Origin: [Actinomadura] parvosata subsp. kistnae
GTDB taxonomy: Bacteria; Actinomycetota; Actinomycetes; Streptosporangiales; Streptosporangiaceae
Assembly (NCBI RefSeq): GCF_900323885.1
Contig: NZ_OOHJ01000018.1
Location: 2,343,001-2,407,000, forward strand
Length of the DNA stretch: 64,000 nucleotides
Direction: 5' to 3'
Shown: piece by piece, positions 10,343 through 18,868 of the stretch
Numbering within the stretch: position 1 is the first letter of the stretch
How the letters are laid out: the number at the start of each line of letters is the position of its first letter
Program-made: the position numbers and the translations under genes
The notes under the pieces: model-generated
Told to the model about the DNA's origin: nothing
What the model saw: only the letters and a program-made list of their open reading frames with translations
The model's database searches: none

Positions 10343-11767
10343 TCAGGAGCGGGCGACGATGGCGGCGAGGCGGTCGAGAACGGGCTCGGCGTTGACGGGC
10401 ACGCGGTCGGCCATGAAGGCGTACGTGACGAGCCGCCCGTCCTTGGTGGTGGCCAGCCCGGCCAGCGTGTTGACGTGGTTGAGCGTGCCGGTCTTGGCGC
10501 GGACGAGGCCGACCTGGCCCTTGCTGTCGCGGCCGACGAAGCGGCGGCCGTTGCCGAGGGTGCCGGAGAAGCCGGCGATGGGCATGCCGGAGGCGATGGC
10601 GTGCAGGCCGGGGTGGGCGGGGCTGCCGGACAGGGCGATGGCCTTGGCGAGGGCGTTGGGGCTGATGCGGTTGCGGATGGACAGGCCGCTGCCGTCGTCG
10701 AGGGAGACGCCCTGGGTGATGCCGAGGCGGCTCATGACCGCGGCGACGGCTTTGGCGCCGCCGGCGAAGGACGCCTCCTGGCCTTCCTTGATGGCGACGT
10801 GCCGCATGAGCGCTTCGGCCATGTCGTTGTCGCTGTGGGTGAGGGTGTGCTCGACGAGGGCGTAGAGGGGGGCGGAGTCGACGCGGCCGAGCTCGGCGGC
10901 GCCGGCGGGGGCCTTGGCGGGGCGTACGGACTTGGCGACCTTGATGCCCTGCTTGGCGAGGAGCCTGGCGAAGGCGTCGGCGGCGTACTGGGGCGGGTTG
11001 GGGACGCGGGGGGCGCGGTAGCGGGGGTCCTGGCGGCCGACGTCCATGGTGAGGGCGTAGACGGGGGCGACCTCGCCGTCGGGGATGTAGTTGGGCTTCC
11101 AGCCGGCGGCCTTGGCGGTGCCGGTGAACAGCGTCGTGTCGTACGAAAGGGTGATCTTTTGGACGCCCCGGGACTTGAGCGTCGCAGCGGTACGGGCGGC
11201 GAGCGTGGCGAGGCTGGCCTGGGCGGGGTAGCCGTCGCGCTTGGCCGAGGGGCCGGCGAGGAGCGGGTCGCCGCCTCCGACGAGGACGACGGCGCCGGGC
11301 GTCGCGCCCTGGACCACGCGGGTGGAGAAGCGGGTGTCGGGGCCGAGCGAGGCCAGGGCGGCGGAGCAAGTGATGATCTTGGTGGTGGAGGCGGGGGTGA
11401 GGGCGGTGTCGGCGCCGGCGGCGTAGAGCTGCTCGCCGGTGACGGTGTCGATGACCGAGACGCCGACGCGGTCGCCGAGCGCATCGTCACCCAGGGCGCT
11501 GGCCAACTGCTTCGTCAAAGTACCCTTAGTCGGGAGAGGTCCGTCTCCGGGCTTCACCGGGAGCTGGGCCAGCACAGGCCCCGCGGTGACGACGGGGGCG
11601 GTGGGAGTGCCTTCCGCCGGTGACGCCGTCGGCTCGGTCGGTGAAGACCCGCTCGTCAGCGCGCTCAGGCTGAGCTCGGTGGTCATCGCGTAAACGCCGG
11701 TGACGATCGTCAGGGCCTGGAGCACGGCGAGAGTGGTCAGCATCACCAACCGGTCGCGCCGCGCCAC
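10343..11767 (-). CDS. dacB: D-alanyl-D-alanine carboxypeptidase/endopeptidase (PBP4 type)
   Basis: Low-molecular-weight penicillin-binding protein of family S13 that trims or cleaves peptidoglycan peptides outside the cell. The 474-residue protein has an N-terminal signal-anchor helix (about 8-27), a Thr/Pro/Ser-rich linker to about residue 80, and the three active-site motifs: SxxK as S127-T-T-K130, SDN at 312-314 and KTGT at 425-428. It is divergent from ppa across about 85 bp that must hold both promoters. Adjacent to the zinc metalloprotease, as in other actinobacteria. Confidence 0.94.
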   Translation of the reverse strand: MARRDRLVMLTTLAVLQALTIVTGVYAMTTELSLSALTSGSSPTEPTASPAEGTPTAPVVTAGPVLAQLPVKPGDGPLPTKGTLTKQLASALGDDALGDRVGVSVIDTVTGEQLYAAGADTALTPASTTKIITCSAALASLGPDTRFSTRVVQGATPGAVVLVGGGDPLLAGPSAKRDGYPAQASLATLAARTAATLKSRGVQKITLSYDTTLFTGTAKAAGWKPNYIPDGEVAPVYALTMDVGRQDPRYRAPRVPNPPQYAADAFARLLAKQGIKVAKSVRPAKAPAGAAELGRVDSAPLYALVEHTLTHSDNDMAEALMRHVAIKEGQEASFAGGAKAVAAVMSRLGITQGVSLDDGSGLSIRNRISPNALAKAIALSGSPAHPGLHAIASGMPIAGFSGTLGNGRRFVGRDSKGQVGLVRAKTGTLNHVNTLAGLATTKDGRLVTYAFMADRVPVNAEPVLDRLAAIVARS

Positions 11768-11851
11768 GTCGCCTGCCCTCTCTCCTGTGTTCGCCTACGA
11801 GACATTAACGCCCAGCCGGGGGTGCCCGGGGGCCTGAGCGGAGGAACCGCG

Positions 11852-12343
11852 GTGGAGTTCGACGTTGTCGTTGAGATTCCCAAGGGGCAACGGAACAAGT
11901 ACGAAGTGGACCACGAGACCGGGAAGATCAGGCTTGACCGGCTCCTGTTCACCTCCACGCAGTATCCCGCCGACTACGGCTTCATCGAGAACACCCTCGG
12001 CGAGGACGGCGACCCGCTCGACGCGCTGGTGCTGCTCCAGGAGCCGACGTTCCCGGGCTGCTACATCACGTGCCGTGCGGTGGGGATGTTCCGGATGACG
12101 GACGAGAAGGGCGGTGACGACAAGGTGCTGTGCGTGCCGTCCACCGACCCCCGGATGCACCACATCCAGGACATCCATCACGTGTCGGAGTTCGACCGGC
12201 TGGAGATCCAGCACTTCTTCGAGGTCTACAAGGACCTGGAGCCCGGCAAGTCCGTCGAGGGCGCCAACTGGGTGGGCCGCATCGAGGCCGAGGCCGAGAT
12301 CGAGCGCTCGTTCCGGCGCGCCAAGGAGGAGGGTCACCACTGA
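11852..12343 (+). CDS. ppa: Inorganic pyrophosphatase
   Basis: Hydrolyses pyrophosphate released by biosynthetic reactions; family I soluble enzyme. The protein (163 residues from GTG 11852) begins EFDVVVEIPKGQRNKYE and contains the metal-binding signature GEDGDPLDALVLL plus the PRMHHIQDI region. The GTG is chosen because GGAGGAA lies about 8 bases upstream; the longer reading from 11822 adds a Gly-rich stretch without family similarity. Shares its upstream region with dacB. Confidence 0.95.
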   Translation: MEFDVVVEIPKGQRNKYEVDHETGKIRLDRLLFTSTQYPADYGFIENTLGEDGDPLDALVLLQEPTFPGCYITCRAVGMFRMTDEKGGDDKVLCVPSTDPRMHHIQDIHHVSEFDRLEIQHFFEVYKDLEPGKSVEGANWVGRIEAEAEIERSFRRAKEEGHH

Positions 12344-12359
12344 CCCCGCTCTAGCGGGG
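12344..12359. terminator. Short hairpin between convergent ppa and NlpC genes
   Basis: CCCCGCT, two loop bases, AGCGGGG: a perfect 7-bp stem immediately after the ppa stop and overlapping the stop of the opposite NlpC/P60 gene. It can serve both directions, though no T-tract is present. Confidence 0.5.
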
Positions 12360-13451
12360 CCTGGTGGCGCCCACCAGGTCCCCGCGCCAGATCGAGGCGA
12401 CCCGCACCACGTCGCCGGTCTGCGGGGCGTGCACCATCTGGTCGCGCCCGACGTAGATCCCGACGTGGTGGATGGTCGACGGGTCGCCGGTGTGGGCGAA
12501 GAACAGCAGGTCGCCGCGGCGTAGCTGGTCGAGCGGCACGTGCGGGCCCGACGTCCACTGGGTGCCCGTCCAGTGGTCGAGCCGCACGCCGGCCCGCTCC
12601 CAGGCCCGCATCGACAGGCCGGAGCAGTCGTAGGTCTCGGGGCCCGCGGCGGCCCACACGTAGGGCTTGCCGAGCTGGGTGAGCGCCCAGTTCGCGGCCA
12701 CGTCCCCCATTGTCGAGCCGCCGGTGACCAGCCCGGACAGCGCCGCCGCGCGCCGTCTGGCGAGCAGCTCCGCGCGGTCGCGCGCGGCGTCCACCGCGCG
12801 TTGCAGGCTCTCCTTGCGCGCGGTGAGCTGCCTGGTCTCGCGCCGCCTGCTCCGCACCGCCTGCTCGGCGGCCAGCTTGGCCTGCCGGGCGCGCTCGGCG
12901 GCCTCCTGCCGCGCGGCGTGGGCTCCGGCGGCTTGGGTACGCAGGATCGCCGCGACCTCTTGCGCGTCGCGCATCCGGCCCAGGACGGCGGCCCGCTCCT
13001 CGTTCATGTGCCCGAGCACGCCGGCCCGGTGCAGGAACCCGTCGGCTCCGCCTCGGTCGGACAGCATGCCCACCATCGGGTTCAGCGGGCCGAGCCCGCC
13101 GTAGCTCTCGGCCGCCAGCAGCGCCACGGCCTGCCTGGCCCGCTCGACCTCGGCGTCGGCCGCCGCGAGCCGGGCGGTGGCCTGCTGGTGAGCCTGCTCG
13201 GCCTGCCGGAGCCGGACGACCTCCCCGTTGTACGCCTCCACCAGCCGCTCCACCTCGGCCGTCAGCGCGTCGAGCCGGGACTGGGCGGTCACCAGCGCCG
13301 CGGTGGTTTCGCCCAGCTCCTTGGAGCGCTCGCGTACGGCCTGCTTGGCCTTCCTGACGTCGTGCGAAGAGGGCCCCGGGTCGGCCGCCACCGGCGGGCA
13401 CAGGCCGGCCACCAGGCATGCAATGAGGACCCCTGTCGGGAATGCGCGCAT
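12351..13451 (-). CDS. Secreted NlpC/P60 peptidoglycan hydrolase with coiled coil
   Basis: Probable D-glutamyl-endopeptidase acting on the cell wall, of the RipA-like type. A signal peptide (MRAFPTGVLIACLVAGLCPPVAA) is followed by a long coiled coil to about residue 235, then the NlpC/P60 domain with catalytic Cys276 (YDCSGL), His329 (IHHVGIYVG) and His341. The start at 13451 has GGGGGA six bases upstream; an earlier GTG would place residues ahead of the signal peptide. The coiled coil probably holds the catalytic domain inactive or recruits it to a division complex, by analogy with family members. Confidence 0.9.
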   Translation of the reverse strand: MRAFPTGVLIACLVAGLCPPVAADPGPSSHDVRKAKQAVRERSKELGETTAALVTAQSRLDALTAEVERLVEAYNGEVVRLRQAEQAHQQATARLAAADAEVERARQAVALLAAESYGGLGPLNPMVGMLSDRGGADGFLHRAGVLGHMNEERAAVLGRMRDAQEVAAILRTQAAGAHAARQEAAERARQAKLAAEQAVRSRRRETRQLTARKESLQRAVDAARDRAELLARRRAAALSGLVTGGSTMGDVAANWALTQLGKPYVWAAAGPETYDCSGLSMRAWERAGVRLDHWTGTQWTSGPHVPLDQLRRGDLLFFAHTGDPSTIHHVGIYVGRDQMVHAPQTGDVVRVASIWRGDLVGATRPR

Positions 13452-13473
13452 AGGTCCCCCTGAAGCCACATGG

Positions 13474-14964
13474 TTACTCTATGCACACAGTTCCCGCCAA
13501 TTCACTCACGTAACGTAAAGGTCCGGCAGCCTCAGGAGGGGGTCTCCGAGGGGGTTCCCGACGGCTCCTCGGTGGGGGTGGGGGTGGCGGGCTCCGTAGG
13601 CGTGGCGGTCGGGGACGGGGTCTGGGTGGGGGTGGGAGTAGGCGTGGGGGTGGGTGTCGGGGTCGGGTCGGGCAGGGGGTGCTGGGGCTGGGCTCCGGTT
13701 TGTCGGGCGGGTCCTCGTGCGGGTCCTCGTGCGGGGGCTCCGACGGCGGGTCTTCCGTGGGTTTTTCGTGCTCGTCCGGCCGGGAAGGCTGGGACGGCTG
13801 CGACGGCTGCGACGGCGGCGGGTCGCCGCCCGTCGAGGACTGCGACGGTACGGACAGCGGCGGCGCCGGCGTGGACAGGGCGGGCGAGACGGTCACCCCG
13901 AGGGGGCGCGTGGTGGCGTTGTCGACGATGGGGGCCACGGTCAGCGGTACGTCCTGCGGGTTCGGCTGCCAGGGCAGCCGGATGCCCGGCGGCTCACCCG
14001 TCGCCGGGAACGCGGCCGTCGCGATGCCTGTGACCCCACCGTTGTCCCTCCCGATCCGATCGAAGATCATCATTATCGCCACCACGGCCGTGACCGCCGC
14101 CAGCGCGCCTGCCAGCGCCTGATGCCACCGCCGAACCTGGCGTTCCGCTGAAACGGGAAACCCGGCGGCTCCCAGGACGCCCGTACGCCTGGCGACGTAA
14201 CGGCGGTAGGGCAGCAGCTCGGGGTCGGCGAAGCAGCTCATCACCCTGATCCGCAGCGCCTCGGGCAGCGCGGGCGCCGGCAGCAGCTCGTAGACCTTGG
14301 CGGCCGACACCTCGCGGGTGCGGTGCGGGGCGCAGACCTCGCAGCGGGGCAGGTGCCGGACCAGGTGCTCGCGCATGTCCTGGGTCAGCTCGCCCGAGAA
14401 GCCGGTCAGGATGCGAGCGCGGCGCGGGCAGTCGTACGGGCCCTTCCTGGCCAGGATCTCGGCCGTGATGGCGTCGCGCAGCAGCTCCCTGGCCTCCTCC
14501 AGGAGCAGCTCCACCTGCCGGGGCGGCAGGCCCAGCACCTGGGTCAGGTCGGCGGCGGGCAGCTCGTGCCGGTGGACCAGCTCCAGGACCTCCCGCTCGG
14601 GCAGCGGCAGGCTCTGGACGGCGTTCCAGGCCATGACGCGCAGGTCGGCGTCCACCGGATCGTCCAGCGGCGGCGCCTCGGCCAGGCCCTCGGCGGCGCC
14701 CGGCGGGGCGGCGGCGCGGCGGCGCAGGCATTCGGCGCGGGCCAGCGCGTACAGCCAGGTGCGCAGCCGGTCGGGGTCGGCGAGCGCGCCCGCGTGCGCC
14801 TCGGCGGCGATGAGCGTGTCGCGTAGGGCCACCTGGGCGCTCTCGGCGCTGAGCAGCAGGGACCAGCAGTAGCGGTAGACGCTCTCCGCGTGGGCGTCAT
14901 AGAGCGCGGACGGTGCTCCTGGATCACGGGCGCGGAGTGCTTCGACCAGGACGCGGTCATTCAT
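13474..14964 (-). CDS. Fused ECF sigma-like / zinc-finger / transmembrane protein, tail frameshifted
   Basis: The N-terminal part has sigma region 2 (about 10-85) and region 4 (about 110-170), with a helix-turn-helix around LPAADLTQVLGLPPRQVELLLEEARELL. Next comes a zinc-finger-like anti-sigma motif, H200/H204 with C208 and C211 (HLVRHLPRCEVC), one TM helix at about 285-302, and a Pro-rich outside region. So sigma and anti-sigma-like parts are on one chain. The last stretch in this frame uses rare codons (CGA, CTA, CCA). One base of shift at the G-run at 13675-13679 gives a P-T repeat tail ending at 13532. This is probably a one-base deletion or sequence error. Confidence 0.75.
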   Translation of the reverse strand: MNDRVLVEALRARDPGAPSALYDAHAESVYRYCWSLLLSAESAQVALRDTLIAAEAHAGALADPDRLRTWLYALARAECLRRRAAAPPGAAEGLAEAPPLDDPVDADLRVMAWNAVQSLPLPEREVLELVHRHELPAADLTQVLGLPPRQVELLLEEARELLRDAITAEILARKGPYDCPRRARILTGFSGELTQDMREHLVRHLPRCEVCAPHRTREVSAAKVYELLPAPALPEALRIRVMSCFADPELLPYRRYVARRTGVLGAAGFPVSAERQVRRWHQALAGALAAVTAVVAIMMIFDRIGRDNGGVTGIATAAFPATGEPPGIRLPWQPNPQDVPLTVAPIVDNATTRPLGVTVSPALSTPAPPLSVPSQSSTGGDPPPSQPSQPSQPSRPDEHEKPTEDPPSEPPHEDPHEDPPDKPEPSPSTPCPTRPRHPPPRLLPPPPRPRPRPPRLRSPPPPPPPRSRREPPRRPPPEAAGPLRYVSELAGTVCIE

Positions 14965-15077
14965 GTGACTGAAGGTAATGGATCGGTAACTAGTAGTTCT
15001 ACCTGTTCACGCCGATGGCATGGCTTCGTCGGGCAAAGTGGCCGGAATTCGTACCGAAAAAGCGCGCGATAGCGCTG

Positions 15078-15101
15078 GATTTCCCGATTTTTCGGGAAAT
15101 C
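15078..15101 (-). terminator. Hairpin terminator after the lipoprotein gene
   Basis: GATTTCCCGA, TTTT, TCGGGAAATC: a perfect 10-bp stem that overlaps the stop codon of the leftward lipoprotein gene. It separates that gene from the sigma-fusion gene downstream. Confidence 0.7.
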
Positions 15102-15912
15102 ACTGCTTATAATCCGAAACGATCGAGGTGCTGCGGTCCACCGCGAACGGCTCGCTCGTCGGCTTGACCGTGTGCACCGGCACGGCGCCGGCCAGCGCCA
15201 GCTCCTCGTAAGGACGGCCGGTCGACCCCCAGGTCCGGGCGGTGATCTCGGTCTTGGCCACCTCGGCGCCCTTCGGCAGGCCGCTCACCGTCAGGATGAA
15301 GCGCGGCGGGCTGCCCGCCTGCACCTCGTCCACGAACGTGCTGCCACCGCCGAGCAGTTTGCCCGCCTTGTCGCGCAGCAACGCGTTCACGACGAGCGTG
15401 CTCGCCGGAATGCTATAAGGATTCGCAATATAGCCCGTAATCAGGTACGTGCCGTCTTTCTGGCGCATTGTCTGCACCCGCGAGGTCGGGAACCGCTGGA
15501 ACGCCGACGCGATCCGCCCCGCCATCCGCCACTGCGCCGGACGGTACTGGATCGTCACCTTCGCCGGCTTCTGCGTGGCGCTGGCCTGGCCGGTGAACGC
15601 CAGCGTGCCGCCCGGCGGCACGGCGTCGAGCGGCTGGTCCATCCTGACCACCTCGGCGCCCCGGGCGTCGTGCCCGACGATCGTGGCCACCACGTGCTCG
15701 CCGAAGTGCCACGGGTTGGCGTTGCTGAGCACGCCCGCCCAGGTGACGGCGTACCCGTCGGCGGACTTGACGATGGTGGAGACCTGCTCCTTGAGAGCGA
15801 GCGGCTTGAGCTGTTGCACGGGTCGTTCCTCGCTCGCGCACGCGGACAGGCACGCGGGCAGGCAGATCGCCCCCAGGACGAGGAGGCCGGCGGTACGGCT
15901 GCGCGGGATCAC
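15100..15912 (-). CDS. Predicted lipoprotein of unknown function
   Basis: 270 residues. The N-terminus has Arg residues, a hydrophobic core and lipobox-like LSAC, giving a lipid-anchored extracellular protein. The body looks all-beta, with two repeated segments around WAGVLSNANPWHFGEHVV and ITGYIANPYSIPASTLVV; this resembles FxLYD-type domains that carry a conserved N-x-(S/N) loop, but this is a weak match. It stands alone between an ABC-F gene and the sigma-fusion gene. Confidence 0.7.
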   Translation of the reverse strand: MIPRSRTAGLLVLGAICLPACLSACASEERPVQQLKPLALKEQVSTIVKSADGYAVTWAGVLSNANPWHFGEHVVATIVGHDARGAEVVRMDQPLDAVPPGGTLAFTGQASATQKPAKVTIQYRPAQWRMAGRIASAFQRFPTSRVQTMRQKDGTYLITGYIANPYSIPASTLVVNALLRDKAGKLLGGGSTFVDEVQAGSPPRFILTVSGLPKGAEVAKTEITARTWGSTGRPYEELALAGAVPVHTVKPTSEPFAVDRSTSIVSDYKQ

Positions 15913-15976
15913 TTTGCCGTGATAACCCGCGCATGGGCACGGCTGACGCGGGACACGCGCCAGCCGTACCGAACCT

Positions 15977-17587
15977 TTAACGGGGACGCACGACCCTCGA
16001 CTCGTCCCATACCGGCTCGGGCGACTCGTAGACCGTGCCGTCGGAGCCGAACACCAGGTAGCGATCGAAGTCGGCGGCGAACCACCGGTCGTGGGTGACC
16101 GCCAGCACCGTGCCGTCGAACGCCTCCAGCCCCGCCTGCAACGCCTCCGCGCTGGCCAGGTCGAGGTTGTCGGTCGGCTCGTCGAGCAGCAGCAGCGTGG
16201 CCCCCGACAGCTCCAGCAGCAGGATCTGCAGGCGCGCCTGCTGGCCGCCGGACAGCGTGTCGAAGCGCTGCTCGGCGATCAGCCCGGCCAGCTCGTAGCG
16301 GGCCAGGATCTTCATGGCCTCGTTCTTGAGCTTGGCGTGCTCGGTCATGACGATCTCGACCGGGGTGCGGCCCAGCAGGTCGGGGCGGGCATGGGTCTGG
16401 GCGAAGTGGCCCGGCACCACGCGGGCGCCCAGCCTGGCGACGCCCTCGTGGGCGACCGGCTCGCCTGCCAGCAGGCGCAGGAAGTGCGACTTGCCGGAGC
16501 CGTTGGAGCCGAGCACCGCGACGCGCTCGCCGTACCAGACCTCCAGGCTGAACGGGCGCATCAGGCCCGTGAGCTCCAGCTCCTCGCAGATCACCGCGCG
16601 CTTGCCGGTGCGGCCGCCGCGCAGGCGCATCTTGATGTTCTGGTCGCCCGGCGCCTCCTCGGGCGGCCCCGCCTCCTCGAACCTGCGCAGCCGTGTCTGG
16701 GCCGCGTGGTAGGCCGGGGCCATGCCGTCGTTGTAGCGCGCCTTGTTCTTCAGCATGTTGACCAGGGCCTTGAGCTTGGCGTGCTCTTCGTCCCAGCGCC
16801 GGCGCAGCTCGTCGAGGCGCTCGTTGCGGGCCTTGCGCGCCTCGGCGTACGTGGTGAAGCCGCCGCCGTGGATCCATATGTTGCCCGACTCGACGGTGAC
16901 GATGCGGTCGGCGGCGTTGGCGAGGAGCTGGCGGTCGTGGCTGACCAGCAGCACCGTCTTGGGCGTCTCCCTGAGCTGCTGCTCCAGCCACTCCTTGCCG
17001 GGGACGTCGAGGTAGTTGTCGGGCTCGTCGAGCAGCAGGGTCTGGTCGGGGCCGCGCAGCAGCGCCTCCAGGACGAGCCGCTTCTGCTCGCCGCCCGACA
17101 GCGTCGACACGTCCCGATATTTCACCCTTTCGAACGGCACGCCGAGGGCGGACACCGTACACGTGTCCCAGAGCACCTCGATCTCGTAGCCGCCGGCGTC
17201 GGTGTAGTCGCTGATCGCCTGCGCGTAACGCATCTGCGTCTTCTCGTCGTCGCGCTCCATCATCATCAGCTCGGCCGCGTCGAGCCGCTCCGCCGCCTGC
17301 CGCACCGCCGGCGGCGCCACGCCCAGCAGCAGGTCGCGCACGTTGCTGCCGTCACGCACGCTGCCGATGAACTGCCGCATCACGCCCAGCCCGCCGGAGC
17401 TCGCCACGCTGCCCTCGACCGGCTGGAGGTCGCCGGCGATCAGCCGCATGAGCGTCGTCTTGCCCGCGCCATTCGGCCCGACCAGCGCCGCCTTCACGCC
17501 CTCGCCGATCCGGAAGGACACGTCGTTGAGCAGGGGCCGCCCGTCGGGCAGCACGTACGTCAGATGTCCTACTTCAACGTGGCCCAT
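15977..17587 (-). CDS. ABC-F family ATP-binding protein
   Basis: A 536-residue soluble protein with two ABC cassettes and no membrane domain. Cassette 1 has GPNGAGKTT, LSGGEQ and LLLDEPDN; cassette 2 has GSNGSGKS, LSGGQQ and LLLDEPTDNLD. The linker (about 235-300) is rich in charged residues (KARNERLDELRRRWDEEHAKLK), as in ABC-F translation factors that enter the ribosomal E site. Whether it gives antibiotic protection or is a housekeeping EttA/Uup-like factor cannot be decided from sequence. The walled signature LSGGEQ and intact Walker motifs argue it is active. Confidence 0.9.
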   Translation of the reverse strand: MGHVEVGHLTYVLPDGRPLLNDVSFRIGEGVKAALVGPNGAGKTTLMRLIAGDLQPVEGSVASSGGLGVMRQFIGSVRDGSNVRDLLLGVAPPAVRQAAERLDAAELMMMERDDEKTQMRYAQAISDYTDAGGYEIEVLWDTCTVSALGVPFERVKYRDVSTLSGGEQKRLVLEALLRGPDQTLLLDEPDNYLDVPGKEWLEQQLRETPKTVLLVSHDRQLLANAADRIVTVESGNIWIHGGGFTTYAEARKARNERLDELRRRWDEEHAKLKALVNMLKNKARYNDGMAPAYHAAQTRLRRFEEAGPPEEAPGDQNIKMRLRGGRTGKRAVICEELELTGLMRPFSLEVWYGERVAVLGSNGSGKSHFLRLLAGEPVAHEGVARLGARVVPGHFAQTHARPDLLGRTPVEIVMTEHAKLKNEAMKILARYELAGLIAEQRFDTLSGGQQARLQILLLELSGATLLLLDEPTDNLDLASAEALQAGLEAFDGTVLAVTHDRWFAADFDRYLVFGSDGTVYESPEPVWDESRVVRPR

Positions 17588-17659
17588 CCCGGCAGGTTAA
17601 CGGGCGACCCGCCACGCGGTCACCCGGATTTCCGCGCGTTCCCCGCGATCCTGGACAGT

Positions 17660-17676
17660 AAGTGATCTAATGACTA
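17660..17676. promoter_or_regulatory. Predicted GntR operator upstream of the propeller-mutarotase-SDR operon
   Basis: AAGTGATCTAATGACTA matches 15 of 17 bases of the perfect palindrome in front of the gntR gene at 31456-31472. It lies 35 bp before the ATG at 17711, where a repressor would block transcription. The match is read from the sequence; binding is inference. Confidence 0.7.
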
Positions 17677-17710
17677 GAACTGTAGGGAACCCCCTCCCCT
17701 AGGACGTGTG

Positions 17711-18868
17711 ATGACGCGATTCCGCACCGCCCTGGCACCCCTCGCCATAACCCTGATCGGCCTCGCCGCGCAGCCCGTGCAGGCCGCGCCGCCCAAGCCG
17801 GTGCCCGTCGTGCAGGAGCGGCAGGTCGCCTCGGCGGCCTCCGCGTGTGCGCCCACCGTACGGAGTGCGAGCACGAACGCCCGGCTGACCAGCCTGTTCA
17901 CCACCTACGGCAACGACAACAGCCGCCTCGACGACTGGACGGGCGCCGACGGCACGTACTCGCTCAAGCTGCCCGGCGGCAAGGAGCTGTGGGTGTTCTC
18001 GGACACCTTCCTCGGCCGGGTCAACCCCGACGGGTCCCGGCCTCCGGTGGTGGAGGAGGGCGGGACGACGGTGTTCCTGAACAACTCCTTCGCCGTCGAG
18101 CGCGACGGGCGGCTGGCCACGATCCACGACGGCACCCCCGCGAAGCCGGCCGCCGTGATGCCGCCGCGCGACGACAAGCACTGGTTCTGGGCGGGTGACG
18201 CGACGCTGGCCGGCGGGGTGGTCGAGGTGACCTACCAGGAGTACGAGCGGTTCGGGACGGGGGCGTGGGACTGGCGCTGGCACCGCAACGTGGTGGCCAG
18301 GTTCGCGCCGGGGCGGCTGAACCGGCCGATCAGCGTGCACGACCTGCCGAGCGGGCACGGCGTGGCCTGGGCCTCCGGGATCCTCAAGGACGGCGGCTAC
18401 ACCTACGTCTACGGGGTCGAGGATCTCGGCTCGCCGAAGTACATGCACGTCGCCCGGGTCAAGGGGCAGAGCCTGCTCGGGCAGTGGGAGTTCCTGAAGG
18501 CCGACGGCACCTGGTCGGCGAGCGAGGCGGACTCGGCGCGGATCATGAGCGGGGTGGCGAACGAGTACAGCGTCAGCCGGGTCGGCGACGGCTACGTGCT
18601 GATCACGCACGACACGACCGAGGCGCTGAGCCCGAACATCGTGGCCTACTCCGCGTGCTCCCCCGCCGGCCCGTTCACCGGCAAGCAGCACGTCTACACG
18701 ACGCCCGAGACGAGCGGGAACGTCTTCACCTACAACGCGCACGCCCACCCGGAGGTCGACGGGCCGGGGCTGGTGGTGTCGTACAACGTCAACAGCTTCG
18801 TCAACACCGACCACTACCGCGACGTCACCATCTACCGCCCGCGGTTCCTGGACGTGACGTTCGGATGA
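17711..18868 (+). CDS. Secreted DUF5005/DUF4185-like beta-propeller protein
   Basis: 385 residues with a Sec signal peptide ending near PVQAAP. The repeated short strands (LKLPGGKELWVFSDTFLG, VVEVTYQEYERF, YTYVYGVEDLG, YSVSRVGDGYVLITHD, GPGLVVSYNVNS) and the GGKELWVFSDT signature fit the five-bladed propeller families DUF5005/DUF4185 that occur beside glycoside hydrolases. It is probably glycan-binding or a glycosidase outside the cell. ATG 17711 is preferred over GTG 17708 because AGGA lies six bases upstream. The stop overlaps the next start (ATGA). Confidence 0.75.
   Translation: MTRFRTALAPLAITLIGLAAQPVQAAPPKPVPVVQERQVASAASACAPTVRSASTNARLTSLFTTYGNDNSRLDDWTGADGTYSLKLPGGKELWVFSDTFLGRVNPDGSRPPVVEEGGTTVFLNNSFAVERDGRLATIHDGTPAKPAAVMPPRDDKHWFWAGDATLAGGVVEVTYQEYERFGTGAWDWRWHRNVVARFAPGRLNRPISVHDLPSGHGVAWASGILKDGGYTYVYGVEDLGSPKYMHVARVKGQSLLGQWEFLKADGTWSASEADSARIMSGVANEYSVSRVGDGYVLITHDTTEALSPNIVAYSACSPAGPFTGKQHVYTTPETSGNVFTYNAHAHPEVDGPGLVVSYNVNSFVNTDHYRDVTIYRPRFLDVTFG

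Noticed and set aside
9120..10865. Long plus-strand frame opposite the metalloprotease and dacB
   Set aside because: Antisense of two recognised genes, with no domain signature.
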